Below, one piece after another: positions 44,526-62,006 of a stretch of 64,000 bases of DNA (positions within the stretch are counted from its first letter, which is position 1; every line of letters begins with the position of its first letter). Under the pieces are notes generated by a model. It was given only the letters and a program-made list of their open reading frames with translations. It made no database searches and was not told where the DNA came from. The stretch is from positions 558,001 to 622,000 of the forward strand of contig CP102405.1 in NCBI GenBank assembly GCA_024628785.1. Reading direction: 5' to 3'. The stretch comes from Fusobacteria bacterium ZRK30. Lineage in GTDB: Bacteria > Fusobacteriota > Fusobacteriia > Fusobacteriales > Fusobacteriaceae. Position numbers and translations under genes: made by a program.

Positions 44526-44954
44526 ATGGATTTAGATAAAATTTATACTGAAGTTATTATGGATCACAATAAGAGCGGGCATAATAAAAGAGAGTTAGAA
44601 AATCCTGATTATACAGAGAGAGGTCATAATCCAAATTGTGGAGATGACTTTACAATTCAATTAAAAATTGAAAGAAATAAAATAGTAGATGGTGGGTTTG
44701 CAGGAGTAGGGTGTGCTATCTCTACAGCTTCAGCCTCAATTTTATTTGATTTAATAATTGGAAGAGAAGTACAGGACGGGAAAAGGATAGTAGAGAACTT
44801 CTTGAAAAAGATAAAACAAGAAGAGATCAGTGAAGGTGATAGGGAAGAATTAGAAGATGCTGGGTTGTTAGAGAATATATCTAATATGCCGGGGAGAGTA
44901 AAATGTGCTACATTAGCCTGGAATGGAGTGAAAGTTATCTTCGAAAAATTATAA
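44526..44954 (+). CDS. sufU: SufU-type Fe-S assembly / sulfur-transfer protein
   Basis: 142 residues of the IscU/SufU fold. The metal-ligand set is complete: Cys38 and Asp40 in NPNCGDD, Cys63 in GVGCAIS, and Cys127 in GRVKCATLAW. The stretch between (NFLKKIKQEEISEGDREELEDAGLLENISNMP) is the SufU-specific insertion. In Firmicutes SufU binds zinc and accepts sulfur from SufS. Here its partner SufS survives only as the C-terminal tail of the upstream chimaera, so how SufU would be loaded is unclear. TAGGAGGAA precedes the ATG. No defect is seen in this gene. Confidence 0.93.
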   Translation: MDLDKIYTEVIMDHNKSGHNKRELENPDYTERGHNPNCGDDFTIQLKIERNKIVDGGFAGVGCAISTASASILFDLIIGREVQDGKRIVENFLKKIKQEEISEGDREELEDAGLLENISNMPGRVKCATLAWNGVKVIFEKL

Positions 44955-45016
44955 ATATTGATCTGATACAGTGTGAAAAACCTTCAATTGTTATAAAAGG
45001 TCGTTTTAATTATATA

Positions 45017-45064
45017 TTTCTCTGCTGCTGAATAACATTGGGGTTATTCAGTAGCAGAGAAATA
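45017..45064 (+). terminator. 21-bp hairpin after sufU
   Basis: ATTTCTCTGCTGCTGAATAA-C and G-TTATTCAGTAGCAGAGAAAT form a stem of 21 pairs with one G-U and a six-base loop. No immediate T-run follows, but AAAAAAGTTTTTT comes just after. It probably ends or protects the suf mRNA. Confidence 0.65.
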
Positions 45065-45091
45065 AAAAAGTTTTTTAATATTTTTTATAGG

Positions 45092-45113
45092 CGATAACAC
45101 ATGTGTTTTATCG
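45092..45113. promoter_or_regulatory. Palindromic element upstream of rRNA operon 1
   Basis: CGATAA-c-ACATGT-g-TTTTATCG. It lies about 105 bases before the -35 box, and a near-identical element sits at the same distance before operon 2 (50814-50835), within otherwise less conserved sequence. Possible activator site or UP-like element. Confidence 0.5.
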
Positions 45114-45217
45114 ACTGTATATCAATAAATTAAGTTGTTGTAGAAGGTGTGGGCGGGTTTTTAGTTCTATTTCAAAAAATGTTTTGGGAAGAACACGATA
45201 AAAAAACAAAAAAAGTG

Positions 45218-45246
45218 TTGACGAAAAGTTGTAAACGCGGTATACT
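45218..45246 (+). promoter_or_regulatory. rRNA operon 1 promoter
   Basis: TTGACG (45218-45223), 17-base spacer, TATACT (45241-45246), with an A-rich stretch upstream. The leader of about 220 bases to 16S contains GTTTGAAA/TTTTCAAAC and other hairpins that are probably involved in processing and antitermination. Confidence 0.88.
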
Positions 45247-45469
45247 TCTTCTTGTCCGCGAGGGAAAGCGAAAGTGACTTGAAGCGAGACAAACAACAGG
45301 ACATTAGCAATTAAATAGAGAAAGAAAGTGTAAATTAAAAACTCAATTGTCGTTTGAAACTTTGTTTTCAAACAATCGATTAAGGTGTACAGTGGAATGA
45401 ACCACTATAAAAATAATTATCTTTTAATAGATAGCTAAACTTCATTTATGAAGTTAGGATATAAATTTG

Positions 45470-46987
<1,518 letters not shown>

Positions 46988-47272
46988 TAAGGAGCACTTT
47001 ATGAGACCATGCAAATGGTATTACATAAAGAATATTTATACTGCTCTTTCTCTATTTATTTGGTAATGTTCTCTTTTTTGAGAGAAAATACCAGTTGGAC
47101 ATTGAAAACTATATAGTAATGAAATAATAAATTAACAATTTTATTAGATCTTCAGTTACACGAGAGTGTAACAATAATTAACGAAGAGTTAGAAATAACT
47201 GAACGATAATTAGATTTCAAAAATTCTAAAAACAAATTAAGCAAAAAATATTAAAATTCTATTTTAATAATA
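46988..47272 (+). other. 16S-23S spacer without tRNA genes
   Basis: About 285 bases containing a boxA-like TGCTCTTT (47042-47049), a hairpin ACCAT-gcaa-ATGGT and GTTACAC-gaga-GTGTAAC. No tRNA-Ile or tRNA-Ala is present. The spacer of operon 2 (52707-52991) is the same. Confidence 0.8.
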
Positions 47273-50214
<2,942 letters not shown>

Positions 50215-50298
50215 AAAGTAAATGATTTTTAGAAAGTTAATTTATGAAACATTATTATATAGTTTTGAATGTTTAACAATATTCAATAAGAAAGTAAG

Positions 50299-50414
50299 CT
50301 TGGTAAGAAAAGCTACGGGGGTACACCTGGTCACATTCCGAACCCAGAAGTTAAGTCCGTAAACGCCGAAAGTACTTAGGGGGCAGCCCCTTGGGAGGAT
50401 AGGAACTTGCCAAG
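50299..50414 (+). rRNA. rrf: 5S ribosomal RNA, copy 1
   Basis: Closing helix CTTGGTAAG/CTTGCCAAG, conserved CACCTGGTCACATTCCGAACCCAGAAGTTAAG split over loops B-C. About 116 bases, followed by a T-rich stretch. Confidence 0.95.
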
Positions 50415-50439
50415 TCTTTTTTATTTTTTGTAAAAATAT

Positions 50440-50515
50440 GCGCCACTAGCTCAGCTGGTAGAGCACTCGACTTTTAATCGAGTTGTCACAGGTTCAAACC
50501 CTGTGTGGCGCACCA
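50440..50515 (+). tRNA. tRNA-Lys (anticodon UUU), copy 1
   Basis: Acceptor stem GCGCCAC pairs with GTGGCGC. The anticodon loop CTTTTAA sits on stem CTCGA/TCGAG, the T loop is GTTCAAACC, and CCA is encoded. Last gene of rRNA operon 1. Confidence 0.97.
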
Positions 50516-50534
50516 TAACCAATATAAATATCGG

Positions 50535-50564
50535 AGTCATCAATTAATTTTGATGGCTTTTTTT
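50535..50564 (+). terminator. Terminator of rRNA operon 1
   Basis: AGTCATCAA pairs with TTGATGGCT (one G-U), followed by seven T. Confidence 0.88.
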
Positions 50565-50813
50565 ATGTATATGATCAAAAATAAAGAAAAAAAATTCTCT
50601 GGATCTACCTTTGAAACACCTGCACCATAAAATATTTTGATTATTTTTCATAAAAAACTAATGTTTATTTGTATTAAAGAGAGAAAAGAACTTGATAAAA
50701 ACCTTTAATTTTCTATTTGCTCTTTGTTAGGTGAAAGATCCTGTGTAAATAAAATAACGTTTCAGTTATTAACTTGGGGGAGGAATTTAAATTTTTTTAA
50801 TGTTTTTTAGAGG
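50565..50813. other. Region between the two rRNA operons
   Basis: AT-rich with no supported gene. It does not resemble the sequence before operon 1 until close to the palindromic element at 50814, so the repeated unit begins there. Confidence 0.5.
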
Positions 50814-50835
50814 CGATAACGTATGTGTTTTATCG
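50814..50835. promoter_or_regulatory. Palindromic element upstream of rRNA operon 2
   Basis: CGATAA-c-GTATGT-g-TTTTATCG, two bases different from the element before operon 1 (45092-45113) and at the same distance from the promoter. Confidence 0.5.
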
Positions 50836-50937
50836 GCTGCAAGTCAATAAAAATAAGTGTAAATAGAGGGTGTTCGTGTTTGGATGCCTATTTTGGGGAA
50901 TGTTAAAAAAAAATTCAATAAAAAAACAAAAAAAGTG

Positions 50938-50966
50938 TTGACGAAAAGTTGTAAACGCGGTATACT
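50938..50966 (+). promoter_or_regulatory. rRNA operon 2 promoter
   Basis: TTGACG (50938-50943), 17-base spacer, TATACT (50961-50966), identical to operon 1 across the core promoter. Confidence 0.88.
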
Positions 50967-51189
50967 TCTTCTTGTCCGCGAGGGAAAGCGAAAGCGACTT
51001 GAAGCGAGACGAATAACAGGACATTAGCAATTAAATAGAGAAAGAAAGTGTAAATTAAAAACTCAATTGTCGTTTGAAACTTTGTTTTCAAACAATCGAT
51101 TAAGGTGTACAGTGGAATGAACCACTATAAAAATAATTATCTTTTAATAGATAGCTAAACTTCATTTATGAAGTTAGGATATAAATTTG

Positions 51190-52706
<1,517 letters not shown>

Positions 52707-52991
52707 TAAGGAGCACTTTATGAGACCATGCAAATGGTATTACATAAAGAATATTTATACTGCTCTTTCTCTATTTATTTGGTAATGTTCTCTTTTTTGA
52801 GAGAAAATACCAGTTGGACATTGAAAACTATATAGTAATGAAATAATAAATTAACAATTTTATTAGATCTTCAGTTACACGAGAGTGTAACAATAATTAA
52901 CGAAGAGTTAGAAATAACTGAACGATAATTAGATTTCAAAAATTCTAAAAACAAATTAAGCAAAAAATATTAAAATTCTATTTTAATAATA

Positions 52992-55934
<2,943 letters not shown>

Positions 55935-56018
55935 AAAGTAAATGATTTTTAGAAAGTTAATTTATGAAACATTATTATATAGTTTTGAATGTTTAACAAT
56001 ATTCAATAAGAAAGTAAG

Positions 56019-56134
56019 CTTGGTAAGAAAAGCTACGGGGGTACACCTGGTCACATTCCGAACCCAGAAGTTAAGTCCGTAAACGCCGAAAGTACTTAGG
56101 GGGCAGCCCCTTGGGAGGATAGGAACTTGCCAAG
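56019..56134 (+). rRNA. rrf: 5S ribosomal RNA, copy 2
   Basis: Identical to copy 1 by reading, with the same closing helix CTTGGTAAG/CTTGCCAAG. Confidence 0.95.
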
Positions 56135-56159
56135 TCTTTTTTATTTTTTGTAAAAATAT

Positions 56160-56235
56160 GCGCCACTAGCTCAGCTGGTAGAGCACTCGACTTTTAATCG
56201 AGTTGTCACAGGTTCAAACCCTGTGTGGCGCACCA
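56160..56235 (+). tRNA. tRNA-Lys (anticodon UUU), copy 2
   Basis: Identical to copy 1 (acceptor GCGCCAC/GTGGCGC, anticodon loop CTTTTAA, encoded CCA). The repeat between the operons loses similarity just after CACCATA. Confidence 0.97.
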
Positions 56236-56253
56236 TAGCTAATGTAAATACAG

Positions 56254-56284
56254 AGTCATCAATTAATTTTGATGGCTTTTTTTG
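56254..56284 (+). terminator. Terminator of rRNA operon 2
   Basis: AGTCATCAA pairs with TTGATGGCT, followed by a T-run; same hairpin as after operon 1. Confidence 0.88.
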
Positions 56285-56365
56285 TTATATTTTTATGAGT
56301 ATTAAAAAAAGTAGATACAAAAATATGAAAATTATAGAAGAAATGTCTATTTTTTAAATAAAATC

Positions 56366-56394
56366 TGTTATAAAGTGCAAAAATTTTATATAAT
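56366..56394 (+). promoter_or_regulatory. Likely promoter of gmhB-mur cluster
   Basis: Consensus TATAAT (56389-56394) about 33 bases before gmhB; the -35 region TGTTAT (56366-56371) is weak. Confidence 0.5.
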
Positions 56395-56427
56395 ATAAGG
56401 GATGAAAATTATAATGGGAGGATTCTT

Positions 56428-57003
56428 GTGAAAAAGTGTGTTTTTTTGGATAGAGATGGAAATATAAACGTTGAAAAAGATTATCTTCATAAAGTAGAAG
56501 AGTTTGAATTTATAGATGGAGCGAGGGAAGCGATAAAAATATTCAATGATCTAGGTTATTTAGTTGTGGTAGTGACAAATCAGTCTGGGGTAGCCAGAGG
56601 TTATTATGATGAAAATAGTGTGAAAACTTTGCATGATTATCTTCAAAAAGAAGTTGAAAAGATAGGAGGGCATATAGATGGATTTTATTATTGCCCGCAC
56701 CACCCAGAAAAGGGGATAGGTGAATATAAATTAAATTGTAACTGCAGAAAACCTGAACCCGGGATGTTTTTAGAGGCACAAAAAGACTTAAATATAGATT
56801 TTTCGTCTTCAATTATGGTAGGGGATAAGGTAAGTGATATAAAAGCAGGGGAAAACTTAGGAATGAGATCTATCCTGGTAAGAACAGGTCATGGATTAGA
56901 AGAGGAGAAAAAAGTAAAAAACTCTTGTGAAGTCCACGAAAATCTGTATGAATTTGCAAAGGAACTGGATAGAGAGTCAAAAACTCACCGTAAGAATGAT
57001 TGA
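56428..57003 (+). CDS. gmhB: HAD phosphatase, D-glycero-D-manno-heptose 1,7-bisphosphate 7-phosphatase
   Basis: A 191-residue HAD-IIIA phosphatase. The nucleophile motif is FLDRDGNIN (Asp8, Asp10), motif II VVTNQSG (about 48-54), and motif III MVGDKVSDIKAG. The zinc-binding set Cys89, His91 or His92, Cys104 and Cys106 (YYCPHH, NCNCRKP) is as in GmhB and the related histidinol-phosphate phosphatase domain of HisB. Without a his operon nearby, GmhB (heptose for lipopolysaccharide core) is the better call and fits an outer-membrane bacterium. GTG start behind GGGAGG. It leads into the mur genes with a 41-base gap. Confidence 0.85.
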   Translation: MKKCVFLDRDGNINVEKDYLHKVEEFEFIDGAREAIKIFNDLGYLVVVVTNQSGVARGYYDENSVKTLHDYLQKEVEKIGGHIDGFYYCPHHPEKGIGEYKLNCNCRKPEPGMFLEAQKDLNIDFSSSIMVGDKVSDIKAGENLGMRSILVRTGHGLEEEKKVKNSCEVHENLYEFAKELDRESKTHRKND

Positions 57004-57044
57004 GTTAAAGGGTAAAAATTGTTATAATAAGGAGATATATAAGT

Positions 57045-58340
57045 ATGCATAGATTAAAGTTTTTTAACGAAATGTTTCCAAATAAAAAACATCTTAAAGG
57101 GATTGAAATAGGAGAAATTCTTATAGATAGCAGGAAGGTAAAAAAAAATGATATTTTTATCGGAATAAGGTCTGGAAATAAATATGTTGAAGATGTATTG
57201 GAAAAAGGTGCTTGTTTGGTGTTTTATGATGATATAAATATTAAAATAGAGGATGAGAGAGCAGTCTATGTAGAAAATAGTATCTTATTCTTACAGGAAT
57301 TAGCTAAAAAATACAGGGAAAGTTTGGATGTAACAGTTGTAGGAATTACTGGGAGTGAAGGAAAGACTTCTACAAAGGATATCCTCTATTCTATCTTATC
57401 GAAAAGATACAAGGGGAAGAAGACTCAGGGGAACTACAACAATCATATAGGTCTGCCACTGACCCTCCTACAGCTAGAGGAAGATGACAAGTTTATAGCT
57501 TTAGAGATGGGAATGAGTAACTTAGGTGAGATAAGACGATTAGGAGAGATAGCCGCTCCGGATTATGCTGTAGTGACCAATATAGGGGATTCTCACTTAG
57601 AGTTTTTAGAAAATAGAAATAATGTTTTTAAAGCAAAAACAGAGATTTTTGAATTTGTAAAACCAGAATTTAGAGTGGTTTATGGAGATGATCCTTATTT
57701 TAAAGGTGCAGAAGCTATAAGAGTAGGGAAAAATGAAAGTAATAGTTACATTATAAAGGAATTTTGCCAGGATAAAAAAGGCGGAGAATTTAAACTATCT
57801 TTTTCAGGTGAGGTGATGGAAGTGCAAACGAACCTATATGGGGAGTATAACTCTATCAATATAGCCTTAGCTATGACAGTAGCTCTAAAGATGGGAGTAT
57901 CCAAGGAAGAAATTTTAGATGCCTGCAAAGATCTGAAGCTGACAGGGATGCGATTTGAAAGAGTTGAAAAAGATGGAAAAATTTTTATAAATGATGCTTA
58001 TAATGCCAGTCCGATAGCTATGAAAGTATCCTTAGAAACTTTTGATGAAATTTTTAAAGGTGATTACAAGGTGGCTGTATTAGGGGATATGCTGGAATTA
58101 GGAAAAGAAAGTGGTAAGCTTCATGAAGAGTTGTCTGAAACTATAGAAAATTTAGATTTAGATGAGGTCTATTTAGTGGGAAAAGAGATGAAGAATTTAT
58201 ATATAAAATTGGACCATAAAAAATGTTTTTATTTTGAGACTGTGGAAGAAATAAGAGACAGAATAAAGTTGGTAAAAGATGAGGCTGCAGTATTTTTAAA
58301 GGCTTCGAATGGTATTTGTTTGAATAAAATTTTAGATTAG
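57045..58340 (+). CDS. murF: UDP-MurNAc-tripeptide:D-Ala-D-Ala ligase
   Basis: A 431-residue Mur ligase that adds D-Ala-D-Ala to the UDP-MurNAc-tripeptide in the cytoplasm. The ATP-binding loop is GITGSEGKTST (100-110). QGNYNNHIGLPLTLL (about 126-140) and the ALEMGMSNLGEI motif are specific for MurF rather than MurC, D or E. The C-terminal domain has NDAYNASPIAMKVSLETF and VLGDMLELG. The ATG follows AAGGAGATA. The next gene is mraY, the usual order. Confidence 0.95.
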   Translation: MHRLKFFNEMFPNKKHLKGIEIGEILIDSRKVKKNDIFIGIRSGNKYVEDVLEKGACLVFYDDINIKIEDERAVYVENSILFLQELAKKYRESLDVTVVGITGSEGKTSTKDILYSILSKRYKGKKTQGNYNNHIGLPLTLLQLEEDDKFIALEMGMSNLGEIRRLGEIAAPDYAVVTNIGDSHLEFLENRNNVFKAKTEIFEFVKPEFRVVYGDDPYFKGAEAIRVGKNESNSYIIKEFCQDKKGGEFKLSFSGEVMEVQTNLYGEYNSINIALAMTVALKMGVSKEEILDACKDLKLTGMRFERVEKDGKIFINDAYNASPIAMKVSLETFDEIFKGDYKVAVLGDMLELGKESGKLHEELSETIENLDLDEVYLVGKEMKNLYIKLDHKKCFYFETVEEIRDRIKLVKDEAAVFLKASNGICLNKILD

Positions 58341-58351
58341 GAGATTGGTAG

Positions 58352-59425
58352 ATGTTATATTATTTGGCGGAAAAGTATGAAAGTTTAACGTATTTAAAAT
58401 CGATTTATTTGAGAGGTTTCCTGGGGTTTGCCATATCACTTATGATTGTGATGATCTTAGGAAAACCATTTATAGCTTATTTAAGGAAGGAAAAAATAGG
58501 AGACGAAGCAAAGGATGTAGGGCCGGAAACACATTTTACAAAGACTGGGACTCCTACAATGGGAGGAGTCTTGATAGTCTTCTCTGCAACAATAACTAAT
58601 TTAATTGTGGGAAATCTGACCAATAAATTTAATTTGATGTTGCTTCTGTGCATGCTTTTATTCAGTGGGATAGGTTTCCTAGATGATTATAGAAAGTTAA
58701 CAATCTGTAAAAAAGGTTTGTCAGGTAGAAAAAAGATGATTGGACAGGCGTTAATAGCAATCCTGACTTGGTTGTTTATAATTAAATTTGGAATATCGGA
58801 AACGGAGTTAGATTTTGGAATAATGAATCCATTTTCAAAGAACTATCTGTATATAGGAGCAGTTCCACTACTAGGGTGGATACTCTTGGTATTGATAGGA
58901 AGCTCAAATGCTGTAAATATAACAGATGGATTGGATGGGCTAGTGATAATGCCGGTAATTATAGCAGCGTCTATTCTAGGGCTGATAGCGTACTTTACAG
59001 GGCATATAGAGTTAAGTCAGCATTTTGATCTTTACTATATAGCAGGAACAGGGGAAATCACCGTATTTTTAACCGGTTTAATAGGAGCAGGGTTAGGATT
59101 TTTATGGTTCAATTTCTATCCAGCTGAAATATTTATGGGAGATACAGGTTCTCTGATGTTAGGTGGATTATTAGGGGTAGTTACAATATTTTTGAGACAG
59201 GAACTACTGTTTCTTTTAATTGGTTTTGTATTTGTAGTAGAAGCAGTATCTGTAATATTACAAGTAGGTTCATATAAGATGAGGAAAAAAAGGATATTTA
59301 GGATGGCTCCTATCCATCACCACTTTGAATTACAAGGTTTAGCAGAAACTAAGGTAACTATTAGATTTTGGATAATAGGATTATTGTGTGGTATAGGAAG
59401 TTTGATAATACTAAAATTAAGATAA
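58352..59425 (+). CDS. mraY: Phospho-MurNAc-pentapeptide transferase
   Basis: A 357-residue membrane enzyme with about ten hydrophobic segments that makes lipid I from UDP-MurNAc-pentapeptide and undecaprenyl phosphate. Motifs are in order: HFTKTGTPTMGGVLI, FLDDYRKL (aspartate pair), NAVNITDGLDGL, FNFYPAEIFMGDTGSLMLGG, and the histidine cluster MAPIHHHFEL. The start follows TAGGAG. It is 11 bases after murF and is followed by a structured 139-base gap before murD. Confidence 0.96.
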   Translation: MLYYLAEKYESLTYLKSIYLRGFLGFAISLMIVMILGKPFIAYLRKEKIGDEAKDVGPETHFTKTGTPTMGGVLIVFSATITNLIVGNLTNKFNLMLLLCMLLFSGIGFLDDYRKLTICKKGLSGRKKMIGQALIAILTWLFIIKFGISETELDFGIMNPFSKNYLYIGAVPLLGWILLVLIGSSNAVNITDGLDGLVIMPVIIAASILGLIAYFTGHIELSQHFDLYYIAGTGEITVFLTGLIGAGLGFLWFNFYPAEIFMGDTGSLMLGGLLGVVTIFLRQELLFLLIGFVFVVEAVSVILQVGSYKMRKKRIFRMAPIHHHFELQGLAETKVTIRFWIIGLLCGIGSLIILKLR

Positions 59426-59448
59426 GAAAATATTGATCAGAAAGGATA

Positions 59449-59496
59449 GAGAAATAGAAGTTTTACGGGGAATTTCCTATAACTTCATATTCTCTG
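59449..59496 (+). other. Hairpin in the mraY-murD gap
   Basis: AGAGAA..GAAGTT pairs with AACTTC..TTCTCT, with inner GGAA/TTCC, giving a long imperfect hairpin in a 139-base gap of an otherwise compact operon. There is no T-run directly after it. Possible mRNA processing or regulatory site. Confidence 0.4.
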
Positions 59497-59564
59497 TTCT
59501 TTATGATGAAATAGAGGCTAAATTTACAATTTCTAATTTTAAGTGAAATAAAGGTGGTAATAAG

Positions 59565-60890
59565 ATGAAAAAAGCTATGATATATGGAGCTGGAGTCAGC
59601 GGTAAAAGTGTAATGAGATTATTTGAAGAGATCAAATGGGAAACAGTACTTGTAGATGACAAAATAGGTGTTTCGTCTACAGATGCGGTAGCTTATTTAG
59701 AAGAGGTAGACCTGTTTGTAAAAAGTCCGGGAATACCCTATAACGATCTAATAGAAAAAGCGAAAAAAAAAGGTATTAAAATAGTGGATGAGATAGAGGT
59801 ATCATATAACTATATGAAAAAAACTTCTGAGACAAAAATTATAGCTATTACAGGAACTAATGGAAAGACCACAACAACAAGTAAGTTAGCCGGATTATTG
59901 AATGCAGCAGGAATTAGTAGTATAGCAGCGGGAAATATAGGAACTCCATATTCAGAAGCTGTTTTAAAGAAAAATAAATATGAATATATAGTTTTAGAAC
60001 TGAGCTCCTACCAGCTGGAAAATTTATATGAATTTAAAGCTGATATAGCTATGATAATCAACCTTGCTCCCGATCATTTGAACAGGTACAGGGACGCAGA
60101 TGAATACTACGATACAAAATTCAACGTAGGAATGAATCAGAGTTCAAAGGAAAAATTTATAGTAAATATAGATGACCTGGAGATAATGAAAAGATTAGAT
60201 AGGGTTGATGGAAAGATTTTAAATCTATCTCTAGAAGAAAATGCTGATATCTGTGTATCTGAAGATAACCTCTATTTTAAAGGTGAAAAGGTAACAGGTA
60301 TAGATAATTTTTCATTAAAAGGGAAACATAACTTACAGAATATGTTATTTGTTGTAGGAGCAGCAAAATTAATTGGTATAGATAATAATGTTATAACAAA
60401 TTTTTTAGAAAATACCGACAGTTTGGAGCATAGAATGGAGGATTTTTATACCTATAAAAATCAAAATAATGCTGTAAAATTTATAAATGACTCCAAAGGA
60501 ACTAATTTAGAGTCTACAATGAAGGCCATAGGAGCTTTTGAAGAACCAATTCTCATATGTGGCGGGTGTGATAAAAACCTGGAATTAACACCCCTCATTG
60601 AGGAAATTAAGGAAAGTGTAAAAGAAGTATATTTAATAGGAGAATTAGCTCCTAAACTAGAGAAGGAATTATTGGCGGTAAACTATCCTAAGGAGGATAT
60701 TTATAATTTAGAAACTCTGGAAAAAGTAATGATTGCACTGGAGAAAAAAATAAAAAATATGGATTTAAAAAAAAATCTGACAGTTCTTCTGTCCCCGGCT
60801 ACCTCCAGCTTTGACCAATTTAAAAGTTTTGAAGAGAGGGGAAAGGTGTTCAAAAAATTGGTTTTAGAAAAATTTAAAGAAGAGAATTAA
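59565..60890 (+). CDS. murD: UDP-MurNAc-L-alanine:D-glutamate ligase
   Basis: A 441-residue Mur ligase. Its N-terminal Rossmann domain starts AMIYGAGVSGKSVMRLF, the ATP loop is ITGTNGKTTTT (about 95-105), and LELSSYQLENL (about 145-155) is diagnostic for MurD. The C-terminal domain has FINDSKGTNLESTMKAI and LLSPATSSFDQFKSFEERG. The start follows AAAGGTGG. Catalyses addition of D-glutamate to UDP-MurNAc-L-Ala. Confidence 0.96.
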   Translation: MKKAMIYGAGVSGKSVMRLFEEIKWETVLVDDKIGVSSTDAVAYLEEVDLFVKSPGIPYNDLIEKAKKKGIKIVDEIEVSYNYMKKTSETKIIAITGTNGKTTTTSKLAGLLNAAGISSIAAGNIGTPYSEAVLKKNKYEYIVLELSSYQLENLYEFKADIAMIINLAPDHLNRYRDADEYYDTKFNVGMNQSSKEKFIVNIDDLEIMKRLDRVDGKILNLSLEENADICVSEDNLYFKGEKVTGIDNFSLKGKHNLQNMLFVVGAAKLIGIDNNVITNFLENTDSLEHRMEDFYTYKNQNNAVKFINDSKGTNLESTMKAIGAFEEPILICGGCDKNLELTPLIEEIKESVKEVYLIGELAPKLEKELLAVNYPKEDIYNLETLEKVMIALEKKIKNMDLKKNLTVLLSPATSSFDQFKSFEERGKVFKKLVLEKFKEEN

Positions 60891-60935
60891 TAATGATTAA
60901 TTAGACGATGGTTGAAAACCGTCAGGGAGATATAT

Positions 60936-62006
60936 ATGAAAAAAATAATTTTAACAGCAGGAGGAACAGGAGGACATATCTACCCTGCCTTGGCAGTAGC
61001 ACATGAATTGAGAAAGAAAAATATAGACCTGCTTTTTATAGGGACCAGCCATAGGATGGAAAAAGAGATCGTTCCAAATGCAGGACATAAATTCATAGGC
61101 TTAGATGTTTTACCTCTAAGAAATTTTAAATCAATAATAAAAGTCTTAAAAGCTACAAAAAAAGCTATATCGATATTAAGGAAGGAAAAACCCGATGCAG
61201 TGATTGGGTTTGGAAACTATATATCTATCCCCACCCTGTTAGGTGCAATAATTTTAAGAATTCCTATATATCTGCAGGAGCAAAACGTTACCTTAGGGCT
61301 GGCTAATAAGATATTTTATAGGTTTAGTAAAAAGATGTTTTTAGCCTTTGATCTAACCTATGACGAACTGCCTTCAAAATATCAGTCTAGACTACAGGTT
61401 ACAGGAAACCCCCTTAGAAAGGAATTTTATACCTTAAATCCTCATACTGAAAGAGAGAAGATAAAATTAGAAGATCATGAAAAGATGATCCTTATTATGG
61501 GTGGAAGTTTAGGAGCCAGAAGTATAAATGAAGCATTGATTAAAGAATGGGATTCATTTTTAAAGGAAAAAAATACAAGGATATATTGGGCTACCGGGGA
61601 AAAAAATTACGAAGAGGTTATGTCTAAATTATCTAAATATAAATTAACAGATCAGATAAAACCATATTTTGAAAATATGGCCAATATAATGTGTGCTGCT
61701 GACTTGGTGTTATGCAGGTCGGGAGCGTTGACAATCTCAGAATTGATAGAGCTGGGAAAACCATCGATATTAATACCATACCAGCTTCGTGAAGTTGGAC
61801 AGTTTGAGAATACTAAGATCCTTTCAGAGAACAAGGCTAGTTTAATCTATAAAGATGGAGAAGCCCAAAATGCTGTTAGAATGGCTTTGGAATTGTTGAA
61901 AAATGAACACGAATTAACAGAGATGAAAGCGGCATTAAAAAGAATGAAAAAAGGAAATTCAGCAGAAAAAATAGTGGATGCTTTAGAGATTTGGGGGAAT
62001 AAATAG
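60936..62006 (+). CDS. murG: Lipid I GlcNAc transferase
   Basis: A 356-residue GT-B glycosyltransferase that converts lipid I to lipid II on the inner face of the membrane. It has the N-terminal GGTGGHIYPALA loop (about 9-20), NVTLGLANKI-type acceptor region (QEQNVTLGLANK), and the C-terminal UDP-GlcNAc site MGGSLGARSIN and CRSGALTISELIELGKPSILIPY. The ATG at 60936 follows CAGGGAGA; an ATG eight codons upstream lies in a small hairpin (GGTT-gaa-AACC) and is rejected. The stop is directly followed by the murC start. Confidence 0.95.
   Translation: MKKIILTAGGTGGHIYPALAVAHELRKKNIDLLFIGTSHRMEKEIVPNAGHKFIGLDVLPLRNFKSIIKVLKATKKAISILRKEKPDAVIGFGNYISIPTLLGAIILRIPIYLQEQNVTLGLANKIFYRFSKKMFLAFDLTYDELPSKYQSRLQVTGNPLRKEFYTLNPHTEREKIKLEDHEKMILIMGGSLGARSINEALIKEWDSFLKEKNTRIYWATGEKNYEEVMSKLSKYKLTDQIKPYFENMANIMCAADLVLCRSGALTISELIELGKPSILIPYQLREVGQFENTKILSENKASLIYKDGEAQNAVRMALELLKNEHELTEMKAALKRMKKGNSAEKIVDALEIWGNK

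Noticed and set aside
50600-50640. tRNA fragment GCACCATAAAA after rRNA operon 1
   Set aside because: Only a short resemblance to a tRNA 3' end; no cloverleaf can be formed.
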